38,273 nt of DNA from Bacillota bacterium (lineage in GTDB: Bacteria; Bacillota; Clostridia; Eubacteriales; Eubacteriaceae), in contig JAHIQT010000063.1 of NCBI GenBank assembly GCA_018903255.1, forward strand, positions 1 to 38,273. Reading direction: 5' to 3'. Under the pieces are notes generated by a model. The model did no database searches, had not been told where the DNA came from, and was given only the letters and a program-made list of their open reading frames with translations. Below are positions 1 through 7,885 of the stretch, piece after piece; within the stretch, counting starts at the first letter, position 1, and every line of letters begins with the position of its first letter. Made by a program: the position numbers and the translations under genes.

Positions 1-6
1 CATCAT
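1..6 (-). CDS. First codons of a leftward gene cut by the window edge
   Basis: On the minus strand the first bases read GGAGGGAATGATG: a strong ribosome binding site followed by two in-frame ATG codons. With GGAGG five bases upstream, the second ATG (3-1) has the better spacing. A good sigma-A-type promoter lies upstream at 117-89 on the same strand. Only the start codon region is inside the window, so the product cannot be named. Confidence 0.4.
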
Positions 7-88
7 TCCCTCCAATTTATTTTTTTTATATTACACCGGTTTTATTAGTGATCGCCCGCCATCATACGACAGACCATCCGATTTTTTA

Positions 89-117
89 ATTGTATCATGT
101 TGTTGCAAGCATGACAA
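89..117 (-). promoter_or_regulatory. Sigma-A-type promoter for the leftward edge gene
   Basis: The minus strand reads TTGTCA, 17 bases, TACAAT. Transcription would start near 82 and run off the left edge through the GGAGGG ribosome binding site at about 8-13. This is a motif match only. Confidence 0.5.
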
Positions 118-213
118 ATAAAACGTCTCTATTCGCCCGAAATATACCTGTTTTTGAAGCGTGTTGATTGCAAAGCGGTCGATCCTTTTAGCGGTTTAAT
201 ATTACTTTTTTAT

Positions 214-242
214 TTGCAGCCCTTTTTCTGTTGGTGTATACT
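214..242 (+). promoter_or_regulatory. Probable promoter for mutM
   Basis: TTGCAG, 17 bases, TATACT on the plus strand. The predicted start near 249 gives mutM a leader of about 130 bases. The leader contains a possible hairpin (GCTACC at about 250 with GGTAGC at about 284) and an A/T-rich stretch before the ribosome binding site. Nothing else coding was seen in 1-382. Confidence 0.5.
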
Positions 243-382
243 CAGACTAGCTACCGCTATAAGCCTTTCACATTTGCTTTCTAGGGTAGCAGCGGGAAAT
301 ATTTTAGTTTCGGCACTTTAGAAACTTTTTAAAAAATTTAAAACATTTTAAAAAACAATCTCAATTAAGCAGGTGAAAAACT

Positions 383-1195
383 ATGCCAGAATTACCAGAA
401 GTTGAAACGGTTCGCAGAACGTTAAAGCATTTTGTTATTGGAAAAGAGATTAAGGCAATCCAGGTTCATTACGATAAAATCATTGTTGGCGATAGCAATC
501 GTTTTGTCTCAACCTTAACTGGACAAACCATCCGCGATATCGATCGGTTGGGCAAATATTTAGTCTTCATTTTAGATCGTGATGCCTTTGTTTCGCATTT
601 GCGGATGGAAGGCAAGTATCATCTCGTTGATGCTGCAGCGCCACTCAACAAGCATCAACACCTCAGCTTTGTCTTTAGTGATGGCACCGCATTACGTTAT
701 CAGGACACCCGAAAGTTTGGCCGTTTAGAACTGGTCAGTAAAGAAACCTATCCTTATGATTTACCGCTATCCAAACTTGGTCCCGAGCCATGGGAGGCCG
801 ATCCGGAAGCGATCTACCAAAAAATCCATCGGAGCAGTCTGCCAATTAAGACCTTGCTGCTTGATCAACGGATTATGACTGGGATCGGCAATATCTACGC
901 TAATGAAATCTGTTTTAGTATGAGCATAAATCCCACTACCCCCGGCAAACGGGTCAGCAAAAAACGGATAACCGAATTAATCGCCGTTTCAAAAGAAATC
1001 TTGGAGCAGGCCATTGCCCAAGGCGGAACAACCATTCATTCCTTTGACGCCAACGGCATTACTGGTTTGTTTCAGATGCAGTTAAAGGTCCATATGCAAA
1101 AGGTTTGTCCGGTTTGCGATGGGCCAATCACCAAAGAAATGGTTCGTGGCCGAGGCACTTATTACTGCCAGGCCTGCCAGAAAAAGAAAGGCTAA
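383..1195 (+). CDS. mutM: Formamidopyrimidine-DNA glycosylase (Fpg/MutM)
   Basis: This bifunctional base-excision enzyme removes 8-oxoguanine and formamidopyrimidines from oxidised DNA and cleaves the abasic site (AP lyase). The 270 aa length matches the family. The N-terminus is the canonical MPELPEVETVRR, where Pro2 and Glu3 are the catalytic residues after Met removal. The helix-two-turn-helix region includes the GIGNIYANEIC segment. The C-terminus ends in the Cys4 zinc finger (C-x2-C-x16-C-x2-C) that contacts DNA. The ATG follows AGGTGA at a suitable distance. In many Firmicutes mutM sits beside polA and coaE. Here it stands alone, followed by a convergent stress-protein gene. Confidence 0.97.
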   Translation: MPELPEVETVRRTLKHFVIGKEIKAIQVHYDKIIVGDSNRFVSTLTGQTIRDIDRLGKYLVFILDRDAFVSHLRMEGKYHLVDAAAPLNKHQHLSFVFSDGTALRYQDTRKFGRLELVSKETYPYDLPLSKLGPEPWEADPEAIYQKIHRSSLPIKTLLLDQRIMTGIGNIYANEICFSMSINPTTPGKRVSKKRITELIAVSKEILEQAIAQGGTTIHSFDANGITGLFQMQLKVHMQKVCPVCDGPITKEMVRGRGTYYCQACQKKKG

Positions 1196-1352
1196 GCTTG
1201 TCTCGTTTAAGTTCATGGCTTACCGTCAGCTGATTTTTATGACGCCAGCAATCAGCCAAAAAAAACACAAAGCCAATGCTTAGCCACATCAGCTTTGTAT
1301 CGACAATAATCATAATCTGCAATCATTACCGACTTCGTTTTGTTCTTGTCTT

Positions 1353-1802
1353 TTATTTCACGACCAGAACTGGTTGCTTGGAATGGCGGACTATTTTTGA
1401 GGTGACACTACCAATGAACACCTGACGCAAGCGTGAAATGCCAACACCCTGAGAGCCCATGATGACCATTTCTACCTCATTTTCATCGAGATATCCGGCG
1501 ATTTGATCAGCCGGATCGCCGTACAGCAAAACGGTTTCGACATTGACGGTCAGGTCTTTTAGCATTTCCCTTGCTTCGGCAAGGTGACGTTCTGCATTAA
1601 GTTTAAACTGCGATACATAGGCTTGAACTTCCAGGCCGGATTGGATTAGTAGATTGGACTCATCGGTTCCGCTAGGGGTAGTGATGTTGGCAACCGTCAA
1701 CAAAACGACATCCGAACCGAGCGCTTCCGCCAGTTTTTTTGCTTCCATTACCGCTTTTATCGATATGGGTGAGCCATCAATGGGAACAAGTAATTTTTTC
1801 AT
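1353..1802 (-). CDS. Universal stress protein, UspA family
   Basis: This is a small single-domain cytoplasmic Usp protein of 149 aa, the normal length for one domain. It begins MKKLLVPIDGS, the first beta strand with the conserved Asp. Near the C-terminus it has the ATP-binding signature G-x2-G-x9-G-S (GSQGVG...GS) followed by VLVVK, so it should be of the ATP-binding class. The gene has its own GGGAGG ribosome binding site and a promoter just upstream, so it is probably monocistronic. It is convergent with mutM. The specific stress role cannot be read from the sequence. Confidence 0.93.
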   Translation of the reverse strand: MKKLLVPIDGSPISIKAVMEAKKLAEALGSDVVLLTVANITTPSGTDESNLLIQSGLEVQAYVSQFKLNAERHLAEAREMLKDLTVNVETVLLYGDPADQIAGYLDENEVEMVIMGSQGVGISRLRQVFIGSVTSKIVRHSKQPVLVVK

Positions 1803-1832
1803 ATGAGCCTCCCTGAATTATTGATTATCTTC

Positions 1833-1861
1833 ATGATACCGATTTTTAGTTAAAAATGCAA
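1833..1861 (-). promoter_or_regulatory. Promoter of the universal stress protein gene
   Basis: The minus strand reads TTGCAT, 17 bases, TATCAT, about 30 bases ahead of the start codon, with GGGAGG between. The predicted transcription start is near 1826. Confidence 0.6.
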
Positions 1862-1952
1862 TCACTATTTGATAAACGCTCTTCATCACCGCTAGCTGCA
1901 AACGTTAAAGTTTCTTCTTATTATAATGCACTTCAAAAAAACACAAATTCGA

Positions 1953-1981
1953 TTGACAAATCACCCCGTGAACACCATAAT
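1953..1981 (+). promoter_or_regulatory. Promoter of the ArsB/NhaD-type permease gene
   Basis: TTGACA, 17 bases, CATAAT on the plus strand, about 75 bases ahead of the start codon. The -35 is a perfect consensus. Confidence 0.6.
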
Positions 1982-2057
1982 AGGAAATGGCATTCAGACG
2001 ATTAATTGATGTTCGGATCGGTTGGCTGCTTCACATCGAAAGTTGAGGAAAAGTTAA

Positions 2058-3341
2058 ATGACCGAAAGTTCTTATTTTTTTGTGTCGATTGTTATTTTTA
2101 TAGCTGTTTATATCCTGATTATCTGGGATAAGTTCGACCGAACCCTAGTCGCTCTAGGCGGCGGAATGCTGATGATTATTCTGCAAATTCTTAATCAGGA
2201 GTCTGCCATTGAAGCGGTCGATTTTGATACGGTGACGCTTTTAATCGGGATGATGATGATAGTCATGGTCATGCGCCGCACCGGAGTTTTTGAATATCTG
2301 GCGATCAAGGTGCTAAAAATTTCTAAGGCTGATCCCCAGCGTCTGATTATTCTGCTTTCCCTGATTACCGGCGTATTATCGGGACTACTTGATAATGTAA
2401 CCACCATTTTGCTGATTATCCCAGTCACCCTCAGCGTTGCCAAAGACTTAAAGCTTGATCCAATTCCCTTCATTATTGCTGAAATATTTGCTTCAAATAT
2501 CGGCGGTACGGCGACGCTTATTGGTGATCCGCCAAATATTATGATTGGTAGCCAGGTCGGTTTTACCTTCAATGACTTTCTGTTCAATAATTCGATCATC
2601 GCGCTGCCGATTCTTTTACTGACTTCGATATTATTTGCACTTTTATATAAAAAGGTTTTAATCGCTGATGAATCGGTCAAAGCTAAGGTTTTAGCGGTTA
2701 ATGAAAAAGATGCGATTACGGATGGGCCACTACTCCTCAAATCGATGATTGTTTTTAGCCTTGTTATTCTTGGCTTCATCTTCAACGGCGTACTTCACAT
2801 TGAATCACCGACGATTGCCTTGACAGGAGCGGTTATCCTGGTTTTTCTCTCAGGGATCAGCTCAGAAGAAATCCTTCATGAGGTCGAATGGAAAACCATC
2901 TTTTTTTTCATTGGTCTCTTTATCCTGGTCGGTGGCATTGAGGCTACCGGGGTGATCGAAATATTGGCCAAGGATGTACTCTTGCTCACCCATGGTGATG
3001 TTTTTATGACGACCCTGTCGATTTTATGGGTTTCTGCGATTGCCTCAGCTTTTATCGATAATATCCCCTTTGTCGCCACGATGATTCCGATGATCACGGA
3101 AATGGGGCAGCTCTCTGGCATCGACATCTACCCGCTGTGGTGGGCACTGTCACTAGGTGCCTGTCTGGGTGGCAATGGTACGATTATTGGAGCCAGTGCC
3201 AACGTCGTCGCGATCGGGATTGCCGAGGCACAAGGTTACCGGATTACCTTTGGCCACTTTTTCAGGGTCGCCTTCCCTTTTATGATCCTGACCATTATTA
3301 TCGCAACAGTCTATATGATCTTTCGTTATTTGGCCTTCTGA
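2058..3341 (+). CDS. ArsB/NhaD-family ion permease (IT superfamily)
   Basis: This integral membrane transporter has 427 aa and roughly 11-12 hydrophobic segments. The two inverted halves carry the IT-superfamily hallmark loops: GGTATLIGDPPNIMIG near residues 150-165 and GGNGTIIGASANVVAIG near 370-385. The first is nearly diagnostic of the ArsB/NhaD/P-protein branch. Members export arsenite or exchange Na+/H+ or transport dicarboxylates, and the substrate cannot be fixed from sequence alone. No arsR or arsA is nearby, so arsenic resistance is not favoured. The gene has its own promoter and is followed by a strong bidirectional terminator, so it is monocistronic. Confidence 0.85.
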   Translation: MTESSYFFVSIVIFIAVYILIIWDKFDRTLVALGGGMLMIILQILNQESAIEAVDFDTVTLLIGMMMIVMVMRRTGVFEYLAIKVLKISKADPQRLIILLSLITGVLSGLLDNVTTILLIIPVTLSVAKDLKLDPIPFIIAEIFASNIGGTATLIGDPPNIMIGSQVGFTFNDFLFNNSIIALPILLLTSILFALLYKKVLIADESVKAKVLAVNEKDAITDGPLLLKSMIVFSLVILGFIFNGVLHIESPTIALTGAVILVFLSGISSEEILHEVEWKTIFFFIGLFILVGGIEATGVIEILAKDVLLLTHGDVFMTTLSILWVSAIASAFIDNIPFVATMIPMITEMGQLSGIDIYPLWWALSLGACLGGNGTIIGASANVVAIGIAEAQGYRITFGHFFRVAFPFMILTIIIATVYMIFRYLAF

Positions 3342-3411
3342 TCAAGCCGACCACCGCCAAATTTTAAGACATTTTCAGCACCCCGATGAGGCGATGAAAA
3401 AAAGTAAAAAA

Positions 3412-3461
3412 AATAATCACCAACACAAATATGGGTTACCCGGATTTGGTTGGTGATTATT
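3412..3461. terminator. Bidirectional intrinsic terminator
   Basis: The perfect 12-base arms AATAATCACCAA (3412-3423) and TTGGTGATTATT (3450-3461) have an extra inner CAAAT/ATTTG pairing. The plus-strand side has a weak T tract (GTTTTAT). The minus-strand side has two long T runs just past the stem. It separates the convergent permease and efflux genes and can serve both. Confidence 0.8.
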
Positions 3462-3578
3462 GTTTTATCGATTGATTTTTATATCCACATCAGACCGCCA
3501 CGTGATCTTAAATGGAAAACAAGCTGGCTAACGTACTGACAGCTTTATTCTTTTGCAAGCTGCTGTTTTCCGGTTTGC

Positions 3579-5042
3579 TTATTCCGGTCTGGCGTTTATA
3601 TCCTTTTGGCTCGTCACGGCTTGATCGATCACTTTTGACTTTTTTCCTAAGAGCCGAAAAAATGTCAGCCCCGCGCCAATCAGACAGATCATAGCCGCAC
3701 TTATATAGACGATTCTCATCCCGTTAATAAAGGCGCCGTTTTGACCGGCGACATAATCCGTCACTCGATAGCCCAGCTCTCCGCTCATACTGCCGTAAAG
3801 CAGGGTGGTAGCCAAGGCAATCCCTGAAACCATGCCCATATTTCGGGCCAGGGCATTGATGCTCCCTGCAATCCCCAGCTGATCTCTTGCCACGGTTGAC
3901 ATGACCAGTGAATTGTTGGGGGATTGAAACAAGCCCATGCCTACCGATAAGACAACAATAAAGATAATCATGGTCATCAGTGTCGACTGTTCAGAAAGGG
4001 TTGACATCAAAAACAAACCCAAACTGATCAGCAGCAGACCAATAAAAGTTAACCATTCCGATCCGATTTTATCGGATAAATGGCCGCTAACCGGTGACAC
4101 CACGGTTAAAATCAATGGAAAAATCATCATAATCAAACCCGCCTGCTCGGGTTTGTAGGTCATCACATCCTGAAGATAAAATGGTTGAATAATATTGTTG
4201 CAGAAAAGCCCTACAAAGGTAATAAAGGCACAAAATATACTCAACGAAAACAATTTATTTTTAAAAATATCCAAGGGGATCAAGGGGTTTTGACCTTTTT
4301 GTTCAACCCGGATAAAGGCAATAAAGGATACCATTGACAGGCTAAAGCCGGTCAAAATCAGCGGATTGGCAAAACCCAGACCTTGTAGCTGGCCCAATGC
4401 CACAAATAATGGCACGATGCTGAGCATAAACAGCCCCGCTCCCAGCATATCAAGCTTACCCTTTGCTTTTTGATTGCTTCTTGGCAGTAACTTGATGGCA
4501 AAAATTAGTACCACCACGCCCACCGGAACATTGATTAGAAAGATATATTCCCAACTGGAGGTTCCGACAATGATCCCACCCAGCCCGGGACCAACTAGTG
4601 ATCCCAATGCCACGGCGGTGCCGACAAAACCCAATGCCCTGCCGCGCTCAGCTGCCGGAAAAACCTGGGTGATGATCCCCTGATTGTTGGCCATGGTTGC
4701 AGCGGCACCAACCGCCTGAACAATCCGAGCCCCGATCAACACCGGAAAAGCACTGGTGCTGCCGCAAAGCAGCGATCCGATGGTAAACAGCGCAATGCCG
4801 ATGGTATAGATCTTGGTCTTACCCAGCATATCCCCCAGTTTTCCAAAAATGAGGATAATTCCCACAATGACAATCAGATAACTGGTTACCACCAGCTGGA
4901 TTTGCGATGTATCAACATCCATCGCCCGAGCCATTTGGGGTAGAGCGACATTGACGATACTGCTATCTAGAGTTGCCATAAAGGTCGACATGACCACAAT
5001 GAGTAGAATTGGCCATTTGTTTTTGTCATCGTTTTTTTCCAT
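3579..5042 (-). CDS. MFS drug-efflux protein, DHA2 (EmrB/QacA) family
   Basis: This proton-coupled multidrug exporter has 487 aa and about 14 hydrophobic segments, the normal size for the 14-TM DHA2 family. TM1 contains the acidic motif LDSSIVNVALP (motif D1). The loop after TM2 has motif A (GKLGDMLGKTK), and TM5 has antiporter motif C (GSLVGPGLGG). Substrate range is not readable. The ATG is preceded by AAGGA. No regulator or membrane-fusion partner is adjacent, so it probably acts alone. The last codons overlap the approach to the bidirectional terminator at 3412-3461. Confidence 0.93.
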   Translation of the reverse strand: MEKNDDKNKWPILLIVVMSTFMATLDSSIVNVALPQMARAMDVDTSQIQLVVTSYLIVIVGIILIFGKLGDMLGKTKIYTIGIALFTIGSLLCGSTSAFPVLIGARIVQAVGAAATMANNQGIITQVFPAAERGRALGFVGTAVALGSLVGPGLGGIIVGTSSWEYIFLINVPVGVVVLIFAIKLLPRSNQKAKGKLDMLGAGLFMLSIVPLFVALGQLQGLGFANPLILTGFSLSMVSFIAFIRVEQKGQNPLIPLDIFKNKLFSLSIFCAFITFVGLFCNNIIQPFYLQDVMTYKPEQAGLIMMIFPLILTVVSPVSGHLSDKIGSEWLTFIGLLLISLGLFLMSTLSEQSTLMTMIIFIVVLSVGMGLFQSPNNSLVMSTVARDQLGIAGSINALARNMGMVSGIALATTLLYGSMSGELGYRVTDYVAGQNGAFINGMRIVYISAAMICLIGAGLTFFRLLGKKSKVIDQAVTSQKDINARPE

Positions 5043-5209
5043 TTACGTCCTTCTTCCTCAAGTCGCAGCTACCAAAAGCTGGGAGCCTCGCTTTTTCTAT
5101 ATAATGAGCTGGGCTACTAACAAGAAACCACCCTTGCATCATCTTTTTTGGTCACTGCTTCGAGATCCTCTGGCTACTTTTGAAAGTTTTTGACCATCGC
5201 TGTTATTGG

Positions 5210-5839
5210 CTATGCCAATCGCTTGAAACCGGCGGCATCCAAAAGGCGGTTGACCAGATCCATGCCGATCCCAATGACGGTTTCTTCATGGGTAAAATCG
5301 GTAATCTTTTGATCAAACAGGATGGTTGCCTGGGCAGGAAGTTCATCATCGCCATCCCAGAATAAAAACCGGATTGGCATGCAGGTAAAGGCCATCGCCT
5401 GAAATCCGGCGTCAGAATTTGGCAATCGTTCAAAGCCCAGTTTTTCGGCGGCATCAATCAATTGGCCAGTTTTACCTTCAAAGGCTTTGGCAAAAGGAAT
5501 CAGGGTTGATTTTTTAAATGCCGGACTAAACGGTGCCGCTCCTCTGAGTTCATGGAGGGGAATAAAATTATTAGCATTTCTCGGTGCTTCTTTTGAGAAA
5601 TAAAACAAATGATAAATAGCTGATTGGCTATAAAAGTCGACCTCTTCTTCCGGCCTTTTAAGCTCGGTAATGCTGGCATCCGTACGGTTAATTTCGTAGT
5701 CAACGCCAAAGTAAGTTATCGGTAAATTATTTTCATTGTATCCGGGCAGGCCAAGCGCTGCATAGCGCTCTTGATAGTCAAACTCCAGCGCTTTCAGACG
5801 CCAATATTCACATACTTTTTTGTAATTATCAATTTCCAT
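5210..5839 (-). CDS. DUF3786 family protein, function unknown
   Basis: This soluble protein of 209 aa has the DUF3786 pattern: an N-terminal WRLKALEFDYQERYAALGLP-like region, a central PLHELRGA and a C-terminal stretch with ILFD and a following HEE (TDFTHEETVIGIG). DUF3786 proteins are common in acetogens and other strict anaerobes, and their role is unknown. The frame is open 38 codons further upstream, but that extension is basic and low-complexity. The ATG at 5839 has an AGAGAG ribosome binding site and gives the family-like start MEIDNYKK, so it is preferred. The gene lies just below the gcv-sda operon terminator and has no obvious functional partner. Confidence 0.75.
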   Translation of the reverse strand: MEIDNYKKVCEYWRLKALEFDYQERYAALGLPGYNENNLPITYFGVDYEINRTDASITELKRPEEEVDFYSQSAIYHLFYFSKEAPRNANNFIPLHELRGAAPFSPAFKKSTLIPFAKAFEGKTGQLIDAAEKLGFERLPNSDAGFQAMAFTCMPIRFLFWDGDDELPAQATILFDQKITDFTHEETVIGIGMDLVNRLLDAAGFKRLA

Positions 5840-5958
5840 TTTTTCTCTCTTTCTTTCCGATCTCGCTCTGAACCTGTCGATCGTGCTATTTTCTGATAAG
5901 ACTAGCTGCTGTATTCTTATATTATGTTTGTTTTGCTGATTTGTCAATAACATAGAAA

Positions 5959-5985
5959 AGGCAGCGGGTTGATGAACCGCTGCCT
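5959..5985 (-). terminator. Intrinsic terminator below the gcv-sda operon
   Basis: Arms AGGCAGCGG and CCGCTGCCT (perfect 9 bp, 9-base loop) are followed on the minus strand by a short CTTTTC tail. It lies about 240 bases past the sdaAA stop and before the DUF3786 start. The stretch 5986-6222 between them shows no credible gene, only AT-rich sequence with a minor hairpin near 6049-6068. Confidence 0.6.
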
Positions 5986-6222
5986 CTAGTCGTGAAGTGA
6001 AAAAGATGTCGAAACTTTATCACTTGACAAATTCTAGCGTGTTAAGCTTAACTTTCTCTGTAAAGTTACACATACTTAAGCATATGTTAAAGAAAGATGA
6101 AAATCAGTGTAATTTATTTCCAATTATTCCTAAAGGTTATTTATTAAGAATCAATCCTGCCGGTCTTTCTAATCGCAGCTTTGCCTGCTAGTCCGTTAAT
6201 ACCTGATTATCCCACCCTGTAT

Positions 6223-7098
6223 TTAACGTAAGATCTCGCGGGCAATTTTCTTTGCGGTGGGGGTGTCGGCCAGACCGCCTTCGGCTGTTTCTTTTAATGC
6301 TTTTGGCATCGCATCGCCAATGGCTTTCATGGCGCCAATCACCTCATCGACCGGGATGGTGCTCTCAATCCCGGCTAGAGCCATCTCAGCCGCAACCAGG
6401 GCATTGGCTGCACCGCTGGCATTACGCTTGATACAAGGCACCTCGACCAGACCGGCAACCGGATCACAGACCAAACCCAGCACACTTTTTAAGGCGAACG
6501 CACAGGCATGGGCACTCATTTGCGGGCTGCCCCCCATTAATTCAACCGCCGCCGCCGCAGCCATCGCCGCAGCACTGCCGCATTCTGCCTGGCAGCCGCC
6601 TTCCGCGCCGGAAATGCTGGCCTTTTTGGCAATCACCATGCCCAGACCGGCGGCGGTAAAAAGGCTCATCACCACCTGATCTTCAGTCAAGTGATGCTCT
6701 TCTTTTAGGGTCAGCAAGAGGGCGGGAATAATCCCGCAGGAACCGGCCGTCGGCGCTGCCACAATTCTGCCCATACAGGCATTGACTTCAGCAATCGCCA
6801 AGGCCTTTGCCAGGGTTTCACTCAGCACCTTGCCGCTCAGCGACCTGCCGCCATCAACCACCTGTTTCATTTTATTGGCATCGCCACCACTTAAACCGCT
6901 TGCCGACAGACTCCGTGACGTGAGTCCACTTTTGGCAGCGGCCGCCATCACGTGAAGGCTTTTACGCATCAGCTCAACGAGTTCATCTTTTGACTGTTCC
7001 ATATGCAGTGCCTGATCCTCAAGCACCAGCTCCGAAATTCGCTTCCCCTTTTTTCTGGCCCTATCTGCCAGTTCCTGTATCGAATCATAAGTAATCAT
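6223..7098 (-). CDS. sdaAA: L-serine dehydratase, iron-sulfur-dependent, alpha subunit
   Basis: This subunit carries the oxygen-sensitive [4Fe-4S] centre that deaminates L-serine to pyruvate and ammonia. The 291 aa length matches the two-subunit Firmicutes type. Conserved cysteines for the cluster sit in the ACMGRIVAAPTAGSCGIIP, GGCQAECGSA and VCDPVAGLVEVPC segments. The ATG has an AGGAGCG ribosome binding site nine bases below the sdaAB stop, so the two subunits are co-translated. It is the last gene of the operon that starts at the glycine riboswitch. The context implies disposal of serine made from glycine and methylene-tetrahydrofolate, although serine import is also possible. Confidence 0.96.
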   Translation of the reverse strand: MITYDSIQELADRARKKGKRISELVLEDQALHMEQSKDELVELMRKSLHVMAAAAKSGLTSRSLSASGLSGGDANKMKQVVDGGRSLSGKVLSETLAKALAIAEVNACMGRIVAAPTAGSCGIIPALLLTLKEEHHLTEDQVVMSLFTAAGLGMVIAKKASISGAEGGCQAECGSAAAMAAAAAVELMGGSPQMSAHACAFALKSVLGLVCDPVAGLVEVPCIKRNASGAANALVAAEMALAGIESTIPVDEVIGAMKAIGDAMPKALKETAEGGLADTPTAKKIAREILR

Positions 7099-7106
7099 TT
7101 TCGCTC

Positions 7107-7769
7107 CTAATAGATTGGTTCAATTAATACCGCCTTTTTTACCGTTTTGACCGCTTCGATTAAACTGACCACTTCAGCTTTGACCGCCTGATCGGTTTCA
7201 ATCACCATCATCGCCTCACCGCCGCGATGGGAACGGTACATATTGAGCTCGGCAATGTTAATCCCATGATCCGCCAACAGCTTGGTTACCGCTGCAATCA
7301 CCCCAGGGGTATCGGTGTGGGGGATCAGCAGGGTATAATAGTCGCCCTTGAATTTGACATTAATCTCATTGATCCGGTTGACAACAATTCTGCCGCCGCC
7401 GACTGATGAGCCCTGGACAATTGTTTTTTTGCCCAATTGATCAACCGCTGAGATCAAGGCCGTATTGGGGTGAACCGCTTGATTACTGGACTTTCTAAAT
7501 TTAAAACTCATGCCCGCCTGGCCGGCCAGCGCCAGGCTGTCTTTAATCCGCTGATCGTCTGGTGCCATGCCCAGCAGGCCAGCAATAATCGCTTTGTCGG
7601 TGCCGTGCCCCTTATAGGTCTGGGCAAAGGAACCATAAAGCTCAATGGTCACCGCAACTGGTTTTCCGCCTGCGACCACTCGGGCGATTTGACCGATGCG
7701 CACCGCGCCAGCGGTATGGGAGCTAGAAGGCCCAACCATAATCGGTCCGATAATATCAAATACATTCAT
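7107..7769 (-). CDS. sdaAB: L-serine dehydratase, iron-sulfur-dependent, beta subunit with ACT domain
   Basis: This is the partner subunit of SdaAA, 220 aa. The N-terminal domain begins MNVFDIIGPIMVGPSSSHTAGAVRIG, the diagnostic PSSSHTAG serine-dehydratase beta motif. Residues from about 145 to the end form an ACT domain (YTLLIPHTDTPGVIAAVTKLL...NIAELNMYR), a likely site for amino-acid feedback. An upstream GTG (7781) is in frame, but it overlaps the GGAGG that must be the ribosome binding site for the ATG at 7769, so the ATG is chosen. It lies 116 bases below gcvPB, a larger gap than elsewhere in the operon, and the gap holds a short tandem repeat. Confidence 0.95.
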   Translation of the reverse strand: MNVFDIIGPIMVGPSSSHTAGAVRIGQIARVVAGGKPVAVTIELYGSFAQTYKGHGTDKAIIAGLLGMAPDDQRIKDSLALAGQAGMSFKFRKSSNQAVHPNTALISAVDQLGKKTIVQGSSVGGGRIVVNRINEINVKFKGDYYTLLIPHTDTPGVIAAVTKLLADHGINIAELNMYRSHRGGEAMMVIETDQAVKAEVVSLIEAVKTVKKAVLIEPIY

Positions 7770-7822
7770 GCCAACCTCCACTTTGGGGCAACCACTTTTT
7801 CAGGCACCACTATTTGATTCTG

Positions 7823-7850
7823 CTTTGATCCTCGTGCTTTGATCCTCGTG
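7823..7850. repeat. Two perfect 14-bp tandem repeats
   Basis: The unit CTTTGATCCTCGTG occurs twice head to tail in the gcvPB-sdaAB gap, with a decayed partial copy just before it. A small hairpin CCGAT-TTGT-ATCGG follows near 7862. No promoter consensus is evident in the gap. Confidence 0.7.
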
Positions 7851-7885
7851 CTATTGATACCCGATTTGTATCGGATTATCCACCA

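Noticed and set aside
95-120. Possible third copy of the structured repeat (ATCATGTTGTT)
   Set aside because: Only about 11 bases match the repeat and the rest does not align in order.
1229-1256. Hairpin GCTGATT/AATCAGC after mutM
   Set aside because: No T tract on the correct side in either direction, so a terminator cannot be supported.
1128-1322. 64-codon minus-strand frame overlapping the mutM 3' end
   Set aside because: It overlaps the conserved zinc finger of mutM antisense and has no start signals.
2195-2785. 196-codon minus-strand frame inside the permease gene
   Set aside because: Antisense shadow of a hydrophobic, conserved membrane protein.
2058-3341. Arsenite efflux operon
   Set aside because: The permease is of the ArsB/NhaD fold, but no arsR, arsA, arsC or arsenic-type regulator lies nearby.
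3512-3694. 60-codon plus-strand frame at the end of the efflux gene
   Set aside because: It is antisense to the 3' end of the efflux coding sequence and unlike any family.
5997-6191. 64-codon plus-strand frame in the gap below sdaAA
   Set aside because: No convincing ribosome binding site, no recognisable family, and it lies in an AT-rich spacer.
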